A stretch of 40,733 nt of DNA from Sphingobacterium sp. (lineage in GTDB: Bacteria > Bacteroidota > Bacteroidia > Sphingobacteriales > Sphingobacteriaceae): NCBI GenBank assembly GCA_022712315.1, contig JALAGS010000200.1, forward strand, positions 1 to 40,733, written 5' to 3'. Of the stretch, positions 1 to 8,834 are shown in pieces (the stretch's first letter is position 1; every line of letters starts with the position of its first letter). A program made the translations under genes and the position numbers. The notes below the pieces were generated by a model. The model was not told where the DNA came from. It searched no databases and saw only the letters and a list, made by a program, of their open reading frames with translations.

Positions 1-23
1 AAAGACAACAAAAAAATAATATC

Positions 24-257
24 ATGTCAAGAATTTGTGATTTAACAGGCAAAGCGGCGTTAACAGGAAATAACGTTTCTCACTCAAACGTTAAAACTAA
101 ACGTAAATTCTATCCAAATTTACAAACGAAACGTTTTTACATTCCAGAAGAAGATCGTTGGATTACGTTGAAAGTATCTACTTCTGCTATCAAGACTATC
201 AACAAGAACGGGATTACAGCAGCGATCAATAAATTTATCGTTAAAGGGTCAATCTAA
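24..257 (+). CDS. rpmB: 50S ribosomal protein L28
   Basis: Structural protein of the large ribosomal subunit, 77 aa, basic and close to the usual L28 length. The start MSRICDLTGK, the segment SNVKTKRKFYPNLQ and the strand RWITLKVSTSAIKTI are typical of bacterial L28. It is the first gene of a compact cluster with rpmG 76 bp downstream and the DUF4295 gene after that, an arrangement common in Bacteroidota. No promoter can be judged because only 23 bases precede the start; these are A-rich and lack a Shine-Dalgarno sequence, as is normal in this phylum. Confidence 0.97.
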   Translation: MSRICDLTGKAALTGNNVSHSNVKTKRKFYPNLQTKRFYIPEEDRWITLKVSTSAIKTINKNGITAAINKFIVKGSI

Positions 258-333
258 TTGATTATCTCGCCTGTTACATTAAGATTATTCATGAATTTCA
301 ATCCTATAATAGGATTCAAAATAAAGTAAAACA

Positions 334-516
334 ATGGCTAAAAAAGGAAATAGAGTACAAGTTATCTTAGAATGTACTGAACACAAAGAAAGTGGTCTTC
401 CGGGAATGTCTCGTTACATCACTACTAAAAACAAAAAGAACACAACTGAGCGTTTAGAGTTGAAAAAATTCAACCCAGTATTGAGAAAAGTTACTGTTCA
501 TAAAGAAATTAAGTAA
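334..516 (+). CDS. rpmG: 50S ribosomal protein L33
   Basis: Large-subunit ribosomal protein of 60 aa. The N-terminus [18 protein letters not shown], the segment [20 protein letters not shown] and the C-terminal [14 protein letters not shown] pattern identify L33. The family's usual zinc-binding Cys pairs are missing (only one Cys, in LECTE), so this is a C-minus, zinc-independent form. It lies between rpmB and the DUF4295 gene and is probably co-transcribed with both. Confidence 0.97.
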   Translation: MAKKGNRVQVILECTEHKESGLPGMSRYITTKNKKNTTERLELKKFNPVLRKVTVHKEIK

Positions 517-567
517 TTCACCCATCTTGGCACTTGCAATGAGGGCTGAGTAAAATATTAATATACC

Positions 568-729
568 ATGGCAAAGAAAGCAGTTGCATCGTTACAAAAA
601 GGTGGCGGTAAAGAATTTACAAAGGTTATTATTACTACTAAATCTGCAAAAACTGGCGCATATACATTCAAAGAAGGTATGATTCACAATGATAAAGTGA
701 AAGAGGCAGTTGCAGCAGCTCAAAAATAA
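568..729 (+). CDS. DUF4295 small basic protein
   Basis: A 53-aa lysine-rich protein beginning MAKKAVASLQKGGGKEF and ending in a short Ala/Lys-rich tail. Its size, its basic character and its place directly behind rpmB-rpmG match the DUF4295 family, which is nearly universal in Bacteroidota and usually considered ribosome-associated from its neighbourhood. The molecular role is not established. The gene starts 51 bp after rpmG and is followed by a strong terminator, so it closes the ribosomal protein unit. Confidence 0.9.
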   Translation: MAKKAVASLQKGGGKEFTKVIITTKSAKTGAYTFKEGMIHNDKVKEAVAAAQK

Positions 730-783
730 CTAGTAGTATTTTCCTTTTTTAAAGTTTTTCTTTAAAAAGAATTCGATAAAAAT

Positions 784-818
784 AGCCGTTTTGGTATCCT
801 ACCGAAAGGGCTTTTTTT
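784..818 (+). terminator. Intrinsic terminator after the ribosomal cluster
   Basis: Arms 784-796 and 800-812 (AGCCGTTTTGGTA / TACCGAAAGGGCT) form a 13-position stem with one mismatch and one wobble pair around a 3-nt loop, followed by seven T. It separates the ribosomal unit from ftsY. Confidence 0.85.
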
Positions 819-834
819 GTTGAGGACATTTGTT

Positions 835-842
835 TATATTTG
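835..842 (+). promoter_or_regulatory. Putative -7 box of ftsY-rimO
   Basis: TATATTTG matches the Bacteroidota -7 consensus TAnnTTTG. The -33 element is weak: only T-rich sequence from the preceding terminator is available. A possible in-frame start at 830 lies upstream of this box, so the box supports the start at 869, giving a leader of roughly 20 nt. Confidence 0.5.
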
Positions 843-868
843 AACATCAATTTTCACTACAACACTCC

Positions 869-1831
869 ATGGGATTATTTGATTTCTTTAAGAAAAAACC
901 ACAAACGCAAGAAGAAGAACAGGCCTTAGATAGAGGACTGGAAAAAACAAAAGAAGGATTTCTTTCCAAAATAACAAAAGCAGTCGTCGGTAAGTCAACG
1001 GTCGATGATGACGTATTGGACAATTTGGAAGAGGTTTTGGTTACTTCTGATGTGGGGGTTACAACTACTTTAAAAATCATTGATCGCATACAAGCTCGCG
1101 TAGCCCGCGATAAATATGTCTCTACTTCCGAATTAAACAGTCTGCTGAAGGAAGAGATTCAAACCTTATTGGCAGAAAATAACAGTGCTGATTTCGAGAA
1201 TTTTAATTACGGCGATCATAAACCCTATGTCATTATGGTTGTTGGTGTGAATGGTGTTGGTAAAACGACCACCATTGGCAAGCTCGCTCATCAGCTTAAA
1301 CAAACTGGAAGTAAAGTGGTGCTGGGCGCGGCAGATACCTTTCGCGCAGCGGCGGTTGATCAGCTTAAATTATGGGGAGAGCGTGTGGGGGTACGTGTCG
1401 TTGCTCAGGCAATGGGCTCGGATCCTGCTTCAGTAGCCTATGATACTGTAAAATCGGCGGTGGCAAATGGAGAAGACGTGTGTATCATTGATACCGCAGG
1501 CCGTTTGCACAATAAGGTTGGGCTAATGAATGAGCTCACTAAGATCAAAAATGTAATGCAGAAGGTTGTTCCTGGTGCACCACATGAAATCTTGTTGGTC
1601 TTGGATGCATCGACAGGGCAAAACGCCATTGAGCAATGTACTCAATTTACACAGGCAACCGATGTGAACGCTTTAGCATTGACTAAACTCGATGGAACGG
1701 CTAAGGGTGGGGTGGTTATTGGTATATCTGATCAATTTAAGATCCCGGTGAAATATATTGGTGTAGGAGAGAAAATTGGTGATCTTCAGTTGTTTAACAA
1801 AAAGGAATTTGTCGACTCCCTTTTCAAATAG
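869..1831 (+). CDS. ftsY: Signal recognition particle receptor FtsY
   Basis: SRP receptor GTPase that pairs with Ffh at the inner membrane to deliver ribosome-nascent-chain complexes to SecYEG. The protein is 320 aa with a short charged N-terminus (MGLFDFFKKKPQ) instead of the long acidic domain of enterobacterial FtsY. The NG domain shows the P-loop GVNGVGKTT (about residue 127), DTFRAAAVDQL, DTAGR and TKLDGTAKGG. An upstream in-frame start at 830 would add 13 residues but lies above the -7 box, so ATG 869 is preferred. rimO follows after 18 bp, so the two are probably co-transcribed. Confidence 0.97.
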   Translation: MGLFDFFKKKPQTQEEEQALDRGLEKTKEGFLSKITKAVVGKSTVDDDVLDNLEEVLVTSDVGVTTTLKIIDRIQARVARDKYVSTSELNSLLKEEIQTLLAENNSADFENFNYGDHKPYVIMVVGVNGVGKTTTIGKLAHQLKQTGSKVVLGAADTFRAAAVDQLKLWGERVGVRVVAQAMGSDPASVAYDTVKSAVANGEDVCIIDTAGRLHNKVGLMNELTKIKNVMQKVVPGAPHEILLVLDASTGQNAIEQCTQFTQATDVNALALTKLDGTAKGGVVIGISDQFKIPVKYIGVGEKIGDLQLFNKKEFVDSLFK

Positions 1832-1849
1832 AGTCTACCGTCTAATCAT

Positions 1850-3187
1850 ATGAAGACAAAATACGCGAAACCAGCCCCTTTGATTAATAAACCACGTGTC
1901 AATGTGGTAACATTGGGCTGTTCGAAAAATATTCACGATAGTGAAGTGCTGATGGGCCAGTTAAAGGGCAATCAGATGGAAGTCGTACATGAAGCATCCA
2001 ATATACAGGCAAATGATATTGTTGTAATCAATACTTGCGGTTTTATTGATAATGCCAAACAGGAATCAATTGATGCGATCTTACAATATTCGGATCTAAA
2101 AGAGCAGGGTAAAATCAATAAAGTGATCGTTACAGGCTGTCTTTCTGAACGATATAAGCCAGAGTTACAGTCTGAAATCCCCAATGTTGATGCCTTTTTC
2201 GGTACGAATGATTTGCCGGATCTGTTGTCATCCATTGGAGCTGATTATCGACACGAGTTGTTGGGTGAGCGCTTATTGACAACACCTTCGCATTTTTCTT
2301 ATTTTAAGATCGCTGAAGGTTGTAACCGCCCTTGTTCTTTTTGTGCAATTCCTTTGATGCGTGGCAAACACGTTTCTAAATCCATTGATGATCTTGTCAA
2401 AGAGGCTAAATATTTAGCGTCTAATGGGACAAAAGAATTGATTTTAATTGCACAGGATCTAACTTATTACGGTCTCGATATCTACGGAAAACGTAATCTT
2501 TCTGATCTGATGCGTCATTTGTCGGATGTCGATGGAATCGAATGGATTCGGCTTCAATATGCATACCCTTCTGGATTCCCAATGGATATTTTGGATGCAA
2601 TGAACGAACGTTCGAATATCTGTAATTACTTGGATATGCCATTGCAGCATATTTCTGATCCAATGTTGAAGTCTATGCGAAGAGGCACAACAAAACAGAA
2701 ACAGATCGATCTTGTCAAAGCGATACGTGATAAAGTTCCGGATATCGCACTGCGCACAACCCTTATTTGTGGATACCCAGGTGAAATGGAGCAAGATTTC
2801 CAGGAAATGCTGGAATGGGTGGAAGAAACACGTTTTGACCGATTGGGATGCTTTACCTATTCTCATGAAGAAAAAACGCATGCGCATTCATTGGAAGATG
2901 ATGTGCCGCAAGAAATAAAAGAAGAGCGTGTAGAAGCGATTATGGAAGTGCAGCAAGGCATTTCATATGAAATCAATCAGTCAAAGGTTGGTAATACGTA
3001 TAAAGTATTGGTTGATCGCGTTGACGGTGACTATTTTATTGGCCGTACAGAATACGATTCTCCCGAAGTTGACAATGAGGTATTGATTCCGGCTGCAGAT
3101 TCTTATGCACGTATCGGTGATTTTGTTCAGGTTAAAATCGACCGCGCTGAAGATTTCGATTTATATGGCGAGATTGTAAGAAAATAA
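1850..3187 (+). CDS. rimO: Ribosomal protein S12 methylthiotransferase RimO
   Basis: Radical-SAM enzyme that adds a methylthio group to the conserved aspartate of ribosomal protein S12. It has 445 aa, normal for the family. Domain order: N-terminal UPF0004 region with cluster cysteines (VTLGCSKN near residue 21, INTCGF, VTGCLSER), radical-SAM motif EGCNRPCSFC (about residues 156-165), and a C-terminal TRAM domain. GCSKNIHDSE and the absence of a MiaB-type C-terminus favour RimO over MiaB. It lies 18 bp behind ftsY and ends at a strong hairpin. Confidence 0.95.
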   Translation: MKTKYAKPAPLINKPRVNVVTLGCSKNIHDSEVLMGQLKGNQMEVVHEASNIQANDIVVINTCGFIDNAKQESIDAILQYSDLKEQGKINKVIVTGCLSERYKPELQSEIPNVDAFFGTNDLPDLLSSIGADYRHELLGERLLTTPSHFSYFKIAEGCNRPCSFCAIPLMRGKHVSKSIDDLVKEAKYLASNGTKELILIAQDLTYYGLDIYGKRNLSDLMRHLSDVDGIEWIRLQYAYPSGFPMDILDAMNERSNICNYLDMPLQHISDPMLKSMRRGTTKQKQIDLVKAIRDKVPDIALRTTLICGYPGEMEQDFQEMLEWVEETRFDRLGCFTYSHEEKTHAHSLEDDVPQEIKEERVEAIMEVQQGISYEINQSKVGNTYKVLVDRVDGDYFIGRTEYDSPEVDNEVLIPAADSYARIGDFVQVKIDRAEDFDLYGEIVRK

Positions 3188-3208
3188 ACGTAGCATTTAT
3201 AAATGATA

Positions 3209-3251
3209 AAAAAAGACGGGGCTCCTTATAAAGGGAACCCCGTCTTTTTTT
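3209..3251 (+). terminator. Terminator after rimO
   Basis: A-tract, stem GACGGGG...CCCCGTC with additional inner pairing around TATAAAG, then a T-run at 3244-3251. The A- and T-flanks make it potentially bidirectional. Confidence 0.9.
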
Positions 3252-3620
3252 CTGAAGGTGTCTGATTTTATTTGCCAGAAAGAACCTTCTTTCGCTTCGA
3301 TTGCTGTTGGTGTATGTGAAATCATGAAGGTTTGTATGCAATTGTCAGTAAAATGATATAATTTAAAAGCAGGGCTAGCTTTTTGTGAAAATTCACTATT
3401 TTGCCAAGGCAAAAAAGCAATTTGTAACGTATATGCTCTTTAATAGTTATGGTGCCGTGGAAACCAGATTCGTGAAATCCGATGGTTTCATTGGGGTTCC
3501 ACCGCTTTGGATTGATGATATTAAAGGAGGCTGCTAAGCCTGGATGGTCTAGCCTATCAAGCTGCTGGAGAGAATTTCGTTATACAATTAAGAATAGACA
3601 ATGATTAATAATACTTGCAG
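3252..3620. other. Gap between rimO and bshC
   Basis: About 370 bp without a convincing gene. It holds an imperfect intergenic repeat (see 3271-3345). On the minus strand a short open stretch (about 3590 to 3310) looks vaguely coding but has no clear start and matches no family I recognise, so it may be a gene remnant. No TAnnTTTG box was seen close to bshC. Confidence 0.4.
3271..3345. repeat. Imperfect intergenic repeat, copy A
   Basis: Begins GCCAGAAAGA and continues through CTGTTGGT and TCATGAAGGTTT. It aligns with almost no gaps to 5239-5315 (copy B): over the first 37 bases about 27 match. Both copies lie just downstream of a terminator, on the same strand. They may be a short dispersed element or the decayed ends of one. 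Confidence 0.5.
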
Positions 3621-5210
3621 ATGAAAGCAACTTATATAGAATATAGTGAAACAAATAGTTTTTCTAAGACTTTATTGGCCTATCTGGCTCATGATGAAGC
3701 CTTAAAACCTTTTGTTGGAAACTGGCCCACTTGGGCCGGCTTTGAAAAGCAGGTAATTGAAAAGAAGCCTTTTGTTCACCGAAAAGTTCTTGTAGAGCGG
3801 CTTAAAAAGCAATATGCTGAACTGTTAGAAGATTCTCCGACAGTTGCGGCTAATATAGAGCTGTTGCTGGACCAGAATTCCTATACGATAACCACGGGGC
3901 ATCAGCTTAATATTTTTACGGGGCCTTTATATTTTATTTTCAAAATTATGACCGCTATACGGCTGTCTAAAGATTTACATGCCAAACACCCTGATAAAAA
4001 TTTTATTCCCGTATATTGGATGGCAACCGAGGATCATGATTTTGAGGAAATCAACCATACAAAAGTTTTTGGAAAGAAAATTGGCTGGGATACTCCTGCT
4101 GTATCTGCTACAGGACGAATGGATACGGCGACAATTGTTGATGCGGTAAAGCAGTATACAAATATTTTAGGGATATCCGAAAATTCTGCTAGACTTACGC
4201 GTATTGTGGAAGAAGCGTATCTAAACCATGATCGACTGGCGGATGCAACGCGGTATATGGTCAATGAACTGTTTAAATCCTATGGTCTTGTGATCATCGA
4301 TGCGGATGACAGAGAATTGAAAAATCTTTTCAAACCAATTATTAAGGAAGATATCTTAACTGAAAAAAGCTTTAAAGCAATAAAAGCGAGATCGGAGGAA
4401 CTGGAAGCCAACGGTTTCTCTACGCAGGTGCATGCCAGGGAGATCAATTTTTTTTACTTGACAGACGAATTTAGAGAGCGTCTAGTGCTGACTGCTGACG
4501 GCCGATACGAAGTATTGCATCAGCATATTTATTTTACCAAAGCAGAGCTAGAGCAGGAGATTGAGCGTTATCCGGAGCGTTTCAGCCCTAATGTGGTAAT
4601 GCGACCTATGTACCAGGAGATTATACTTCCGAATCTCGCATACATTGGAGGCGGAGCTGAGATGGTCTATTGGATGCAGTTGAAGTCCAACTTTGACCAA
4701 TATCACATCGATTTTCCGATTTTGATACCGCGCAATTCTGCTATGATAACTGAGGATAACGTTGCAGCTAAGTTGTTTCGTGTTGATCTTACATTTAAGA
4801 GTATCTTCCGGCCGGCGGAGGTACTGAAAAAAGAATATGTTCGGCGTCATACGAAGGAGCGTCTGAATCTTAATGATGAATGGATGGAACTGAATGCTAT
4901 TTTTGGTAAAATAAAGTTGCGAACACATAAGATAGATCCAAGTTTGGGGCCTAGCACTGAAGCCGTAAAAGCACGGTTAAAGAAAGCAATCAATAATTTG
5001 GAGAAAAAGCTGATGAAAGCCGAAAAGCGGAACCATCAGCATGCTTTAACGGATATTGATAATGTAAAGGAAAAGCTCTTTCCTGGTGGAGGGCTGCAGG
5101 AGCGCTCTGAAAATTTCGCTTTACTTTATGTCAAATATGGTGATAGCCTCTTTAGGGATCTTTACAAGTACTTTAATCCATTGGATTTTAAGTTTACGAT
5201 TTTATATTAG
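3621..5210 (+). CDS. bshC: Bacillithiol biosynthesis cysteine-adding enzyme BshC
   Basis: Putative cysteine ligase that completes bacillithiol by adding cysteine to glucosaminyl-malate. It is 529 aa, the usual family length. Recognisable segments are TTGHQLNIFTGPLYFIFK (about residues 91-108), PVYWMATEDHDFEEI, the RPMYQEIILPNLAYIGGGAE segment and a long charged coiled coil near residues 450-490. A TTG two codons upstream (3615) could also start it, but ATG 3621 (MKATYIEYSETNSF) is the natural start. It is a single gene between two terminators; bshA and bshB are not in the window. Confidence 0.93.
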   Translation: MKATYIEYSETNSFSKTLLAYLAHDEALKPFVGNWPTWAGFEKQVIEKKPFVHRKVLVERLKKQYAELLEDSPTVAANIELLLDQNSYTITTGHQLNIFTGPLYFIFKIMTAIRLSKDLHAKHPDKNFIPVYWMATEDHDFEEINHTKVFGKKIGWDTPAVSATGRMDTATIVDAVKQYTNILGISENSARLTRIVEEAYLNHDRLADATRYMVNELFKSYGLVIIDADDRELKNLFKPIIKEDILTEKSFKAIKARSEELEANGFSTQVHAREINFFYLTDEFRERLVLTADGRYEVLHQHIYFTKAELEQEIERYPERFSPNVVMRPMYQEIILPNLAYIGGGAEMVYWMQLKSNFDQYHIDFPILIPRNSAMITEDNVAAKLFRVDLTFKSIFRPAEVLKKEYVRRHTKERLNLNDEWMELNAIFGKIKLRTHKIDPSLGPSTEAVKARLKKAINNLEKKLMKAEKRNHQHALTDIDNVKEKLFPGGGLQERSENFALLYVKYGDSLFRDLYKYFNPLDFKFTILY

Positions 5211-5237
5211 AAAGTCAGCTTCGGCTGACTTTTTTTT
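5211..5237 (+). terminator. Terminator after bshC
   Basis: AGTCAGC-TTCG-GCTGACT, a 7-bp stem with a stable TTCG tetraloop, followed by eight T. It starts directly after the bshC stop codon. Confidence 0.92.
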
Positions 5238-5238
5238 G

Positions 5239-5315
5239 TGATGTTATTCGCCAGAAAGAGTCTTCAGTTCTCTTCATTTCTGTTGGTATCCGCGAGTCAT
5301 GCAGGTTTTTTGCAG
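5239..5315. repeat. Imperfect intergenic repeat, copy B
   Basis: Second copy of the element at 3271-3345: it shares GCCAGAAAGA, TTCTGTTGGT, TCATGCAGGTTT and TGTCGGT in the same order and nearly the same spacing. It occupies the start of the gap between bshC and the TonB receptor. Confidence 0.5.
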
Positions 5316-5474
5316 ATGTCGGTCTATTTCTATCTCTATTTAAAATGCTTTTGCCGCATGTGTCGATATTGCATTATTTTTTCAAAAGCGGTTTCATTTT
5401 ATTTATATATATGTTGAAGTGCTTTGTTTATAATTTCATAATATTTCGTTTAGCTCCTGTTAACAGTTTCGATG

Positions 5475-5482
5475 TAGTTTTG
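5475..5482 (+). promoter_or_regulatory. Putative -7 box of the TonB receptor gene
   Basis: TAGTTTTG matches TAnnTTTG and lies 26 bp before the start codon. No clear TTG is found at the -33 distance. The rest of the 5316-5508 gap is AT-rich without other signals. Confidence 0.4.
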
Positions 5483-5508
5483 CTTTCATTATCACAACCA
5501 ACAACTAA

Positions 5509-8500
5509 ATGAAAGAATTTCTACTTACAACGTGTGCCATTGCACTTGGAACAGGTTTGTACGCCCAAACGACCCAAGCGGGTTTTTCCGGAAAGGTGAC
5601 GGACGAGAATAACAAAGGAGTTCATGGAGCTTCAATCGAAGTGCGTAATGAATCGACCGGTTTCACAACGAAGACCTCAACCAATGCAAATGGTGATTTC
5701 AACTTTAAGGAGTTGCCTTTAGGCGGTCCATATACAGTCAAAGTAACTTATATAGGTTATGGCGAGCAAGTTCGTTCTGGATTTAATTTAAATCAGGGTG
5801 ATATTGTACGCTTGACTATCCCTATTCAAAACACGTCAAATGTTTTGGAGACGGTTGAATTGATCGGGGTAAGTACGCTAAAGAATAAAATTGAAAATCT
5901 AGGTGCTGCAACAGCAGTTACGGCAAAGGATATCGCGAAGTTGCCTGTAAACGGTCGGAATTTTACTTCGTTAATGGATCTTTCCCCTTTAAGTAAAGGA
6001 GATAATATTGGCGGTCAGTTGGGCTCCTCTACCAATTTTACCATCGATGGTATGAATGCCAAAAATCCGACTTCTGCAGGTTCGACAACCAGCCGTAGCG
6101 GTGCTCCTTTTTCTATTTCGATAGAAGCAGTTCGTGAATTTAAGGTGGTCACCAATCAGTATGATGTGACTTACGGAAGAGCGGGGGGAGGAACAGTCAG
6201 TGCGGTGACCAAACAAGGAACAAATCAAACGCACGGAAGCGCTTGGCTTTATTCAAGGGCGGATTGGTTGTCCAGTCCGTACGATATCAGAGGTAACAAA
6301 CGAAGCAATGATTTCTCTACTTATCAATATGGATTTACATTAGGGGGGCCAATTATCAAAGATAAATTACATTATTTTGTGGCCTGGGATCATCAACGCG
6401 ATGCCCGCCCGCTGATTATTGCGGATATTAATTCGCCAGCAGATGAAAAGCGTTTCAATGTAACACAGTCGACTTTGGACGAATATATCCGTATTGGACG
6501 TGAAAAATATGGATTGAGCAACGATAGACAGTATGGTTCTTTCGATAAGAAGCGGAATTCTGATGCTGTATTTGGCCGTATAGACTGGCAAATTAACGAG
6601 AAGAACTTATTGACGATCCGTGACAACTTTACCAGTGATCTTAATAAGCTTGGTCTAGAAGACAATACTGCTATCAATTTATATGAATCATATGGAAATG
6701 ACAAGAATATTGATAACAGCTTTTTAGCAACTTTACGTACTTCCATTTCCCCAAAACTAACCAATGAACTGAAATTGCAGCATCTCTATACTTTTCAAAA
6801 AAGTAGTCCCGGAGACATGTTGCCTAGTCAAAATATTCCGCGTGCTATCGTAGAAAATGTGGTGTCGTCCATTGATGGAAGTAACTTATCAACCAATATT
6901 CAATTAGGAGGACATCGTTTTGCACAAGAATCCTTTAAGAATAATGTCGTACAGTTGGTTAACAACCTGTATTATAGCACAGATAACATCAATTATACTT
7001 TTGGTGTGGATTTGATGTATACACATGCAAATTCGATTTATGGAAGTGAAGTCAATGGGCGTTTTCATTTTAGGGACGATGCGACCAATACGGCATTACA
7101 AAATTTTGCAAACTTAAAACCTTACGCGTTCTATCGGGAAGTCCCATTGGTGGCAGATCCAACTGTTATCGGCAAAATATTTAATGCAGGTGCTTATGGA
7201 CAGTTGCAGACAAAATTGGCGAAGGGCTTGGATTTGGTTGCGGGATTACGATTGGATTATGGACATTATCCAACCTCTCCTCTGAATGAAGAATTGCTGA
7301 AAGAAGTCGGGGTGCGTACAGATCATAAATTGAAATCTTTTGTTGTACAGCCTCGTTTCCAAATGACTTGGGATGTGAATGAAGAACGGAAGGATTTTTT
7401 CCGCGTGGGAGCAGGTATTTTTGCGTCTGATATCAATAATTATATGACCATCAATAACCTGACTTTTGATGGTAAACATTTTGCAACGGTAGATGTTCGT
7501 GGCAATGATGTACCTACACCTAATTTTGTGGGATATAGAAAAGATCCGTCTACAACACCGACCTTGGCACAGTTTCAAGTGCCAACGATTAATACCTATG
7601 GCGCAGACGCTAAAATACCAGTGGTGTACAAGGCCAACGTATCTTACACACATTTCTTTACTGAAAAATTGAAAGCAAGTCTTTCGGGGTATATGAATTT
7701 AGGGCGCAACAACTACATGTATGTTGATCGTAATATGGTTCAGGATCCGTTCTTCAGATTGGCGAATGAAGATAATCGCGGCGTATTTGTACCGGCCACA
7801 GCTATTGTCAATGGTGTTCCAGATTGGAAACAGGGAAGGATTTCCAATAAGTTTGGCCGTGTCTTAGAATTAAACTCTGAGGGCAAAGTGAATCAATTTG
7901 CAGTTGTGCTGGATGCGAGTTATCAATACTACAAAGATGGTTCAATTTCTGTAAGTTACACGTGGAACGATGCGAAGGATAACACATCTTACAATGGAAA
8001 TGTAGCCAATACAGCAACTTTATCACTTGCTGTGAAGGATGATCCAAGAGATTTGAGCAAGATGAGTTATTCGAATAACCAATTCCGCAATAAAATCGTT
8101 ATTTATGGTACGCTACCCACATTTTATGGTGTCAGTGTAGGTGTTCGCTATTCAGGAATTGGCGGCACACGTTATAGCTTACTGGCGGGAGGTAACATTA
8201 ATGGAGACTTTGTGTCTAATTCGAACGATTTAGCCTTTATTTTTGATCCCAATAGTGCCAGCACACCGAAAGCCCTGGCAGATGCGATGAATGCCTTGCT
8301 GGCGAATGGCGAAGCTAGTCAGAGTCTGAAAGATTATATCAAAAAGTATGAAGGTAAGATGGCGGAACGTAATGGCGGGATCAACAGTTTTTACGGTTTG
8401 ATTGATTTAAGAATAGCGAAGAAATTTAACCTGTATAAAACACATGCTTTGGAACTTTCTGCCGACGTCTTCAATGTGGCCAATCTCTTTAAGAAAACTT

Positions 8501-8694
8501 GGGGAGTCAATGAATCTTTAGGTAATCAATCATTGTATGCGGTATCAAAAACAGCAGCAGCAAATGGAAATCCCGAAATCCCGGCATTTGACCCTGTTAA
8601 ACAACAGTTTAATTATCGATTGAACAATTCTGGTATCGTATCGCCTTCGGGTAACCCATACCAATTTCAATTGGGATTAAGATATTCGTTCTAA
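5509..8694 (+). CDS. Oar-like TonB-dependent outer-membrane receptor
   Basis: Outer-membrane beta-barrel protein of 1061 aa. A signal peptide (cut near LYAQ, residue 20) is followed by a carboxypeptidase-regulatory-like domain (about residues 25-105, GFSGKVTDENNKGVHGASIE), a plug (about 130-240, with LPVNGRNFTSLMDLSP, FTIDGMNAKN and YDVTYGRAGGGTVSAVTKQG) and a barrel ending in the aromatic strand QFQLGLRYSF. The plug motifs and absence of a SusD partner favour the Oar type over SusC. The substrate cannot be told. It stands alone between terminators, with its own -7 box. Confidence 0.93.
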   Translation: MKEFLLTTCAIALGTGLYAQTTQAGFSGKVTDENNKGVHGASIEVRNESTGFTTKTSTNANGDFNFKELPLGGPYTVKVTYIGYGEQVRSGFNLNQGDIVRLTIPIQNTSNVLETVELIGVSTLKNKIENLGAATAVTAKDIAKLPVNGRNFTSLMDLSPLSKGDNIGGQLGSSTNFTIDGMNAKNPTSAGSTTSRSGAPFSISIEAVREFKVVTNQYDVTYGRAGGGTVSAVTKQGTNQTHGSAWLYSRADWLSSPYDIRGNKRSNDFSTYQYGFTLGGPIIKDKLHYFVAWDHQRDARPLIIADINSPADEKRFNVTQSTLDEYIRIGREKYGLSNDRQYGSFDKKRNSDAVFGRIDWQINEKNLLTIRDNFTSDLNKLGLEDNTAINLYESYGNDKNIDNSFLATLRTSISPKLTNELKLQHLYTFQKSSPGDMLPSQNIPRAIVENVVSSIDGSNLSTNIQLGGHRFAQESFKNNVVQLVNNLYYSTDNINYTFGVDLMYTHANSIYGSEVNGRFHFRDDATNTALQNFANLKPYAFYREVPLVADPTVIGKIFNAGAYGQLQTKLAKGLDLVAGLRLDYGHYPTSPLNEELLKEVGVRTDHKLKSFVVQPRFQMTWDVNEERKDFFRVGAGIFASDINNYMTINNLTFDGKHFATVDVRGNDVPTPNFVGYRKDPSTTPTLAQFQVPTINTYGADAKIPVVYKANVSYTHFFTEKLKASLSGYMNLGRNNYMYVDRNMVQDPFFRLANEDNRGVFVPATAIVNGVPDWKQGRISNKFGRVLELNSEGKVNQFAVVLDASYQYYKDGSISVSYTWNDAKDNTSYNGNVANTATLSLAVKDDPRDLSKMSYSNNQFRNKIVIYGTLPTFYGVSVGVRYSGIGGTRYSLLAGGNINGDFVSNSNDLAFIFDPNSASTPKALADAMNALLANGEASQSLKDYIKKYEGKMAERNGGINSFYGLIDLRIAKKFNLYKTHALELSADVFNVANLFKKTWGVNESLGNQSLYAVSKTAAANGNPEIPAFDPVKQQFNYRLNNSGIVSPSGNPYQFQLGLRYSF

Positions 8695-8727
8695 TCGCGT
8701 AAACGGTAGAAAAGACCCTTTTCATGC

Positions 8728-8768
8728 CGAAGCCCCCAAAAGCAATAGTTTTGGGGGCTTCGTTTTTT
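8728..8768. terminator. Strong terminator after the TonB receptor
   Basis: Perfect 14-bp inverted repeat CGAAGCCCCCAAAA / TTTTGGGGGCTTCG around a 7-nt loop, then six T. It may also serve the convergent ctlX gene, although the minus-strand T-run is poor. A weaker 7-bp dyad (GTCTACA...TGTAGAC, near 8799-8820) lies closer to the ctlX stop. Confidence 0.9.
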
Positions 8769-8834
8769 GCAGTCATTAGATCCTAGCTTAAAAGGTCTAC
8801 ATGCAATAGTGCTTGTAGACTGATCTATTGATCG

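Noticed and set aside
830..868. Upstream start of ftsY adding 13 residues
   Set aside because: This start lies before the -7 promoter box at 835-842, so it would not be in the mRNA.
2459..2887. Minus-strand open frame of 142 codons inside rimO
   Set aside because: It lies fully within a well-supported rimO gene, has no recognisable product and is an antisense shadow.
3310..3590. Minus-strand acetyltransferase-like remnant between rimO and bshC
   Set aside because: A short stretch (NPNETIGFHESGFHGT) looks faintly like the end of a GNAT acetyltransferase, but there is no start or core domain and the likeness is too weak to annotate.
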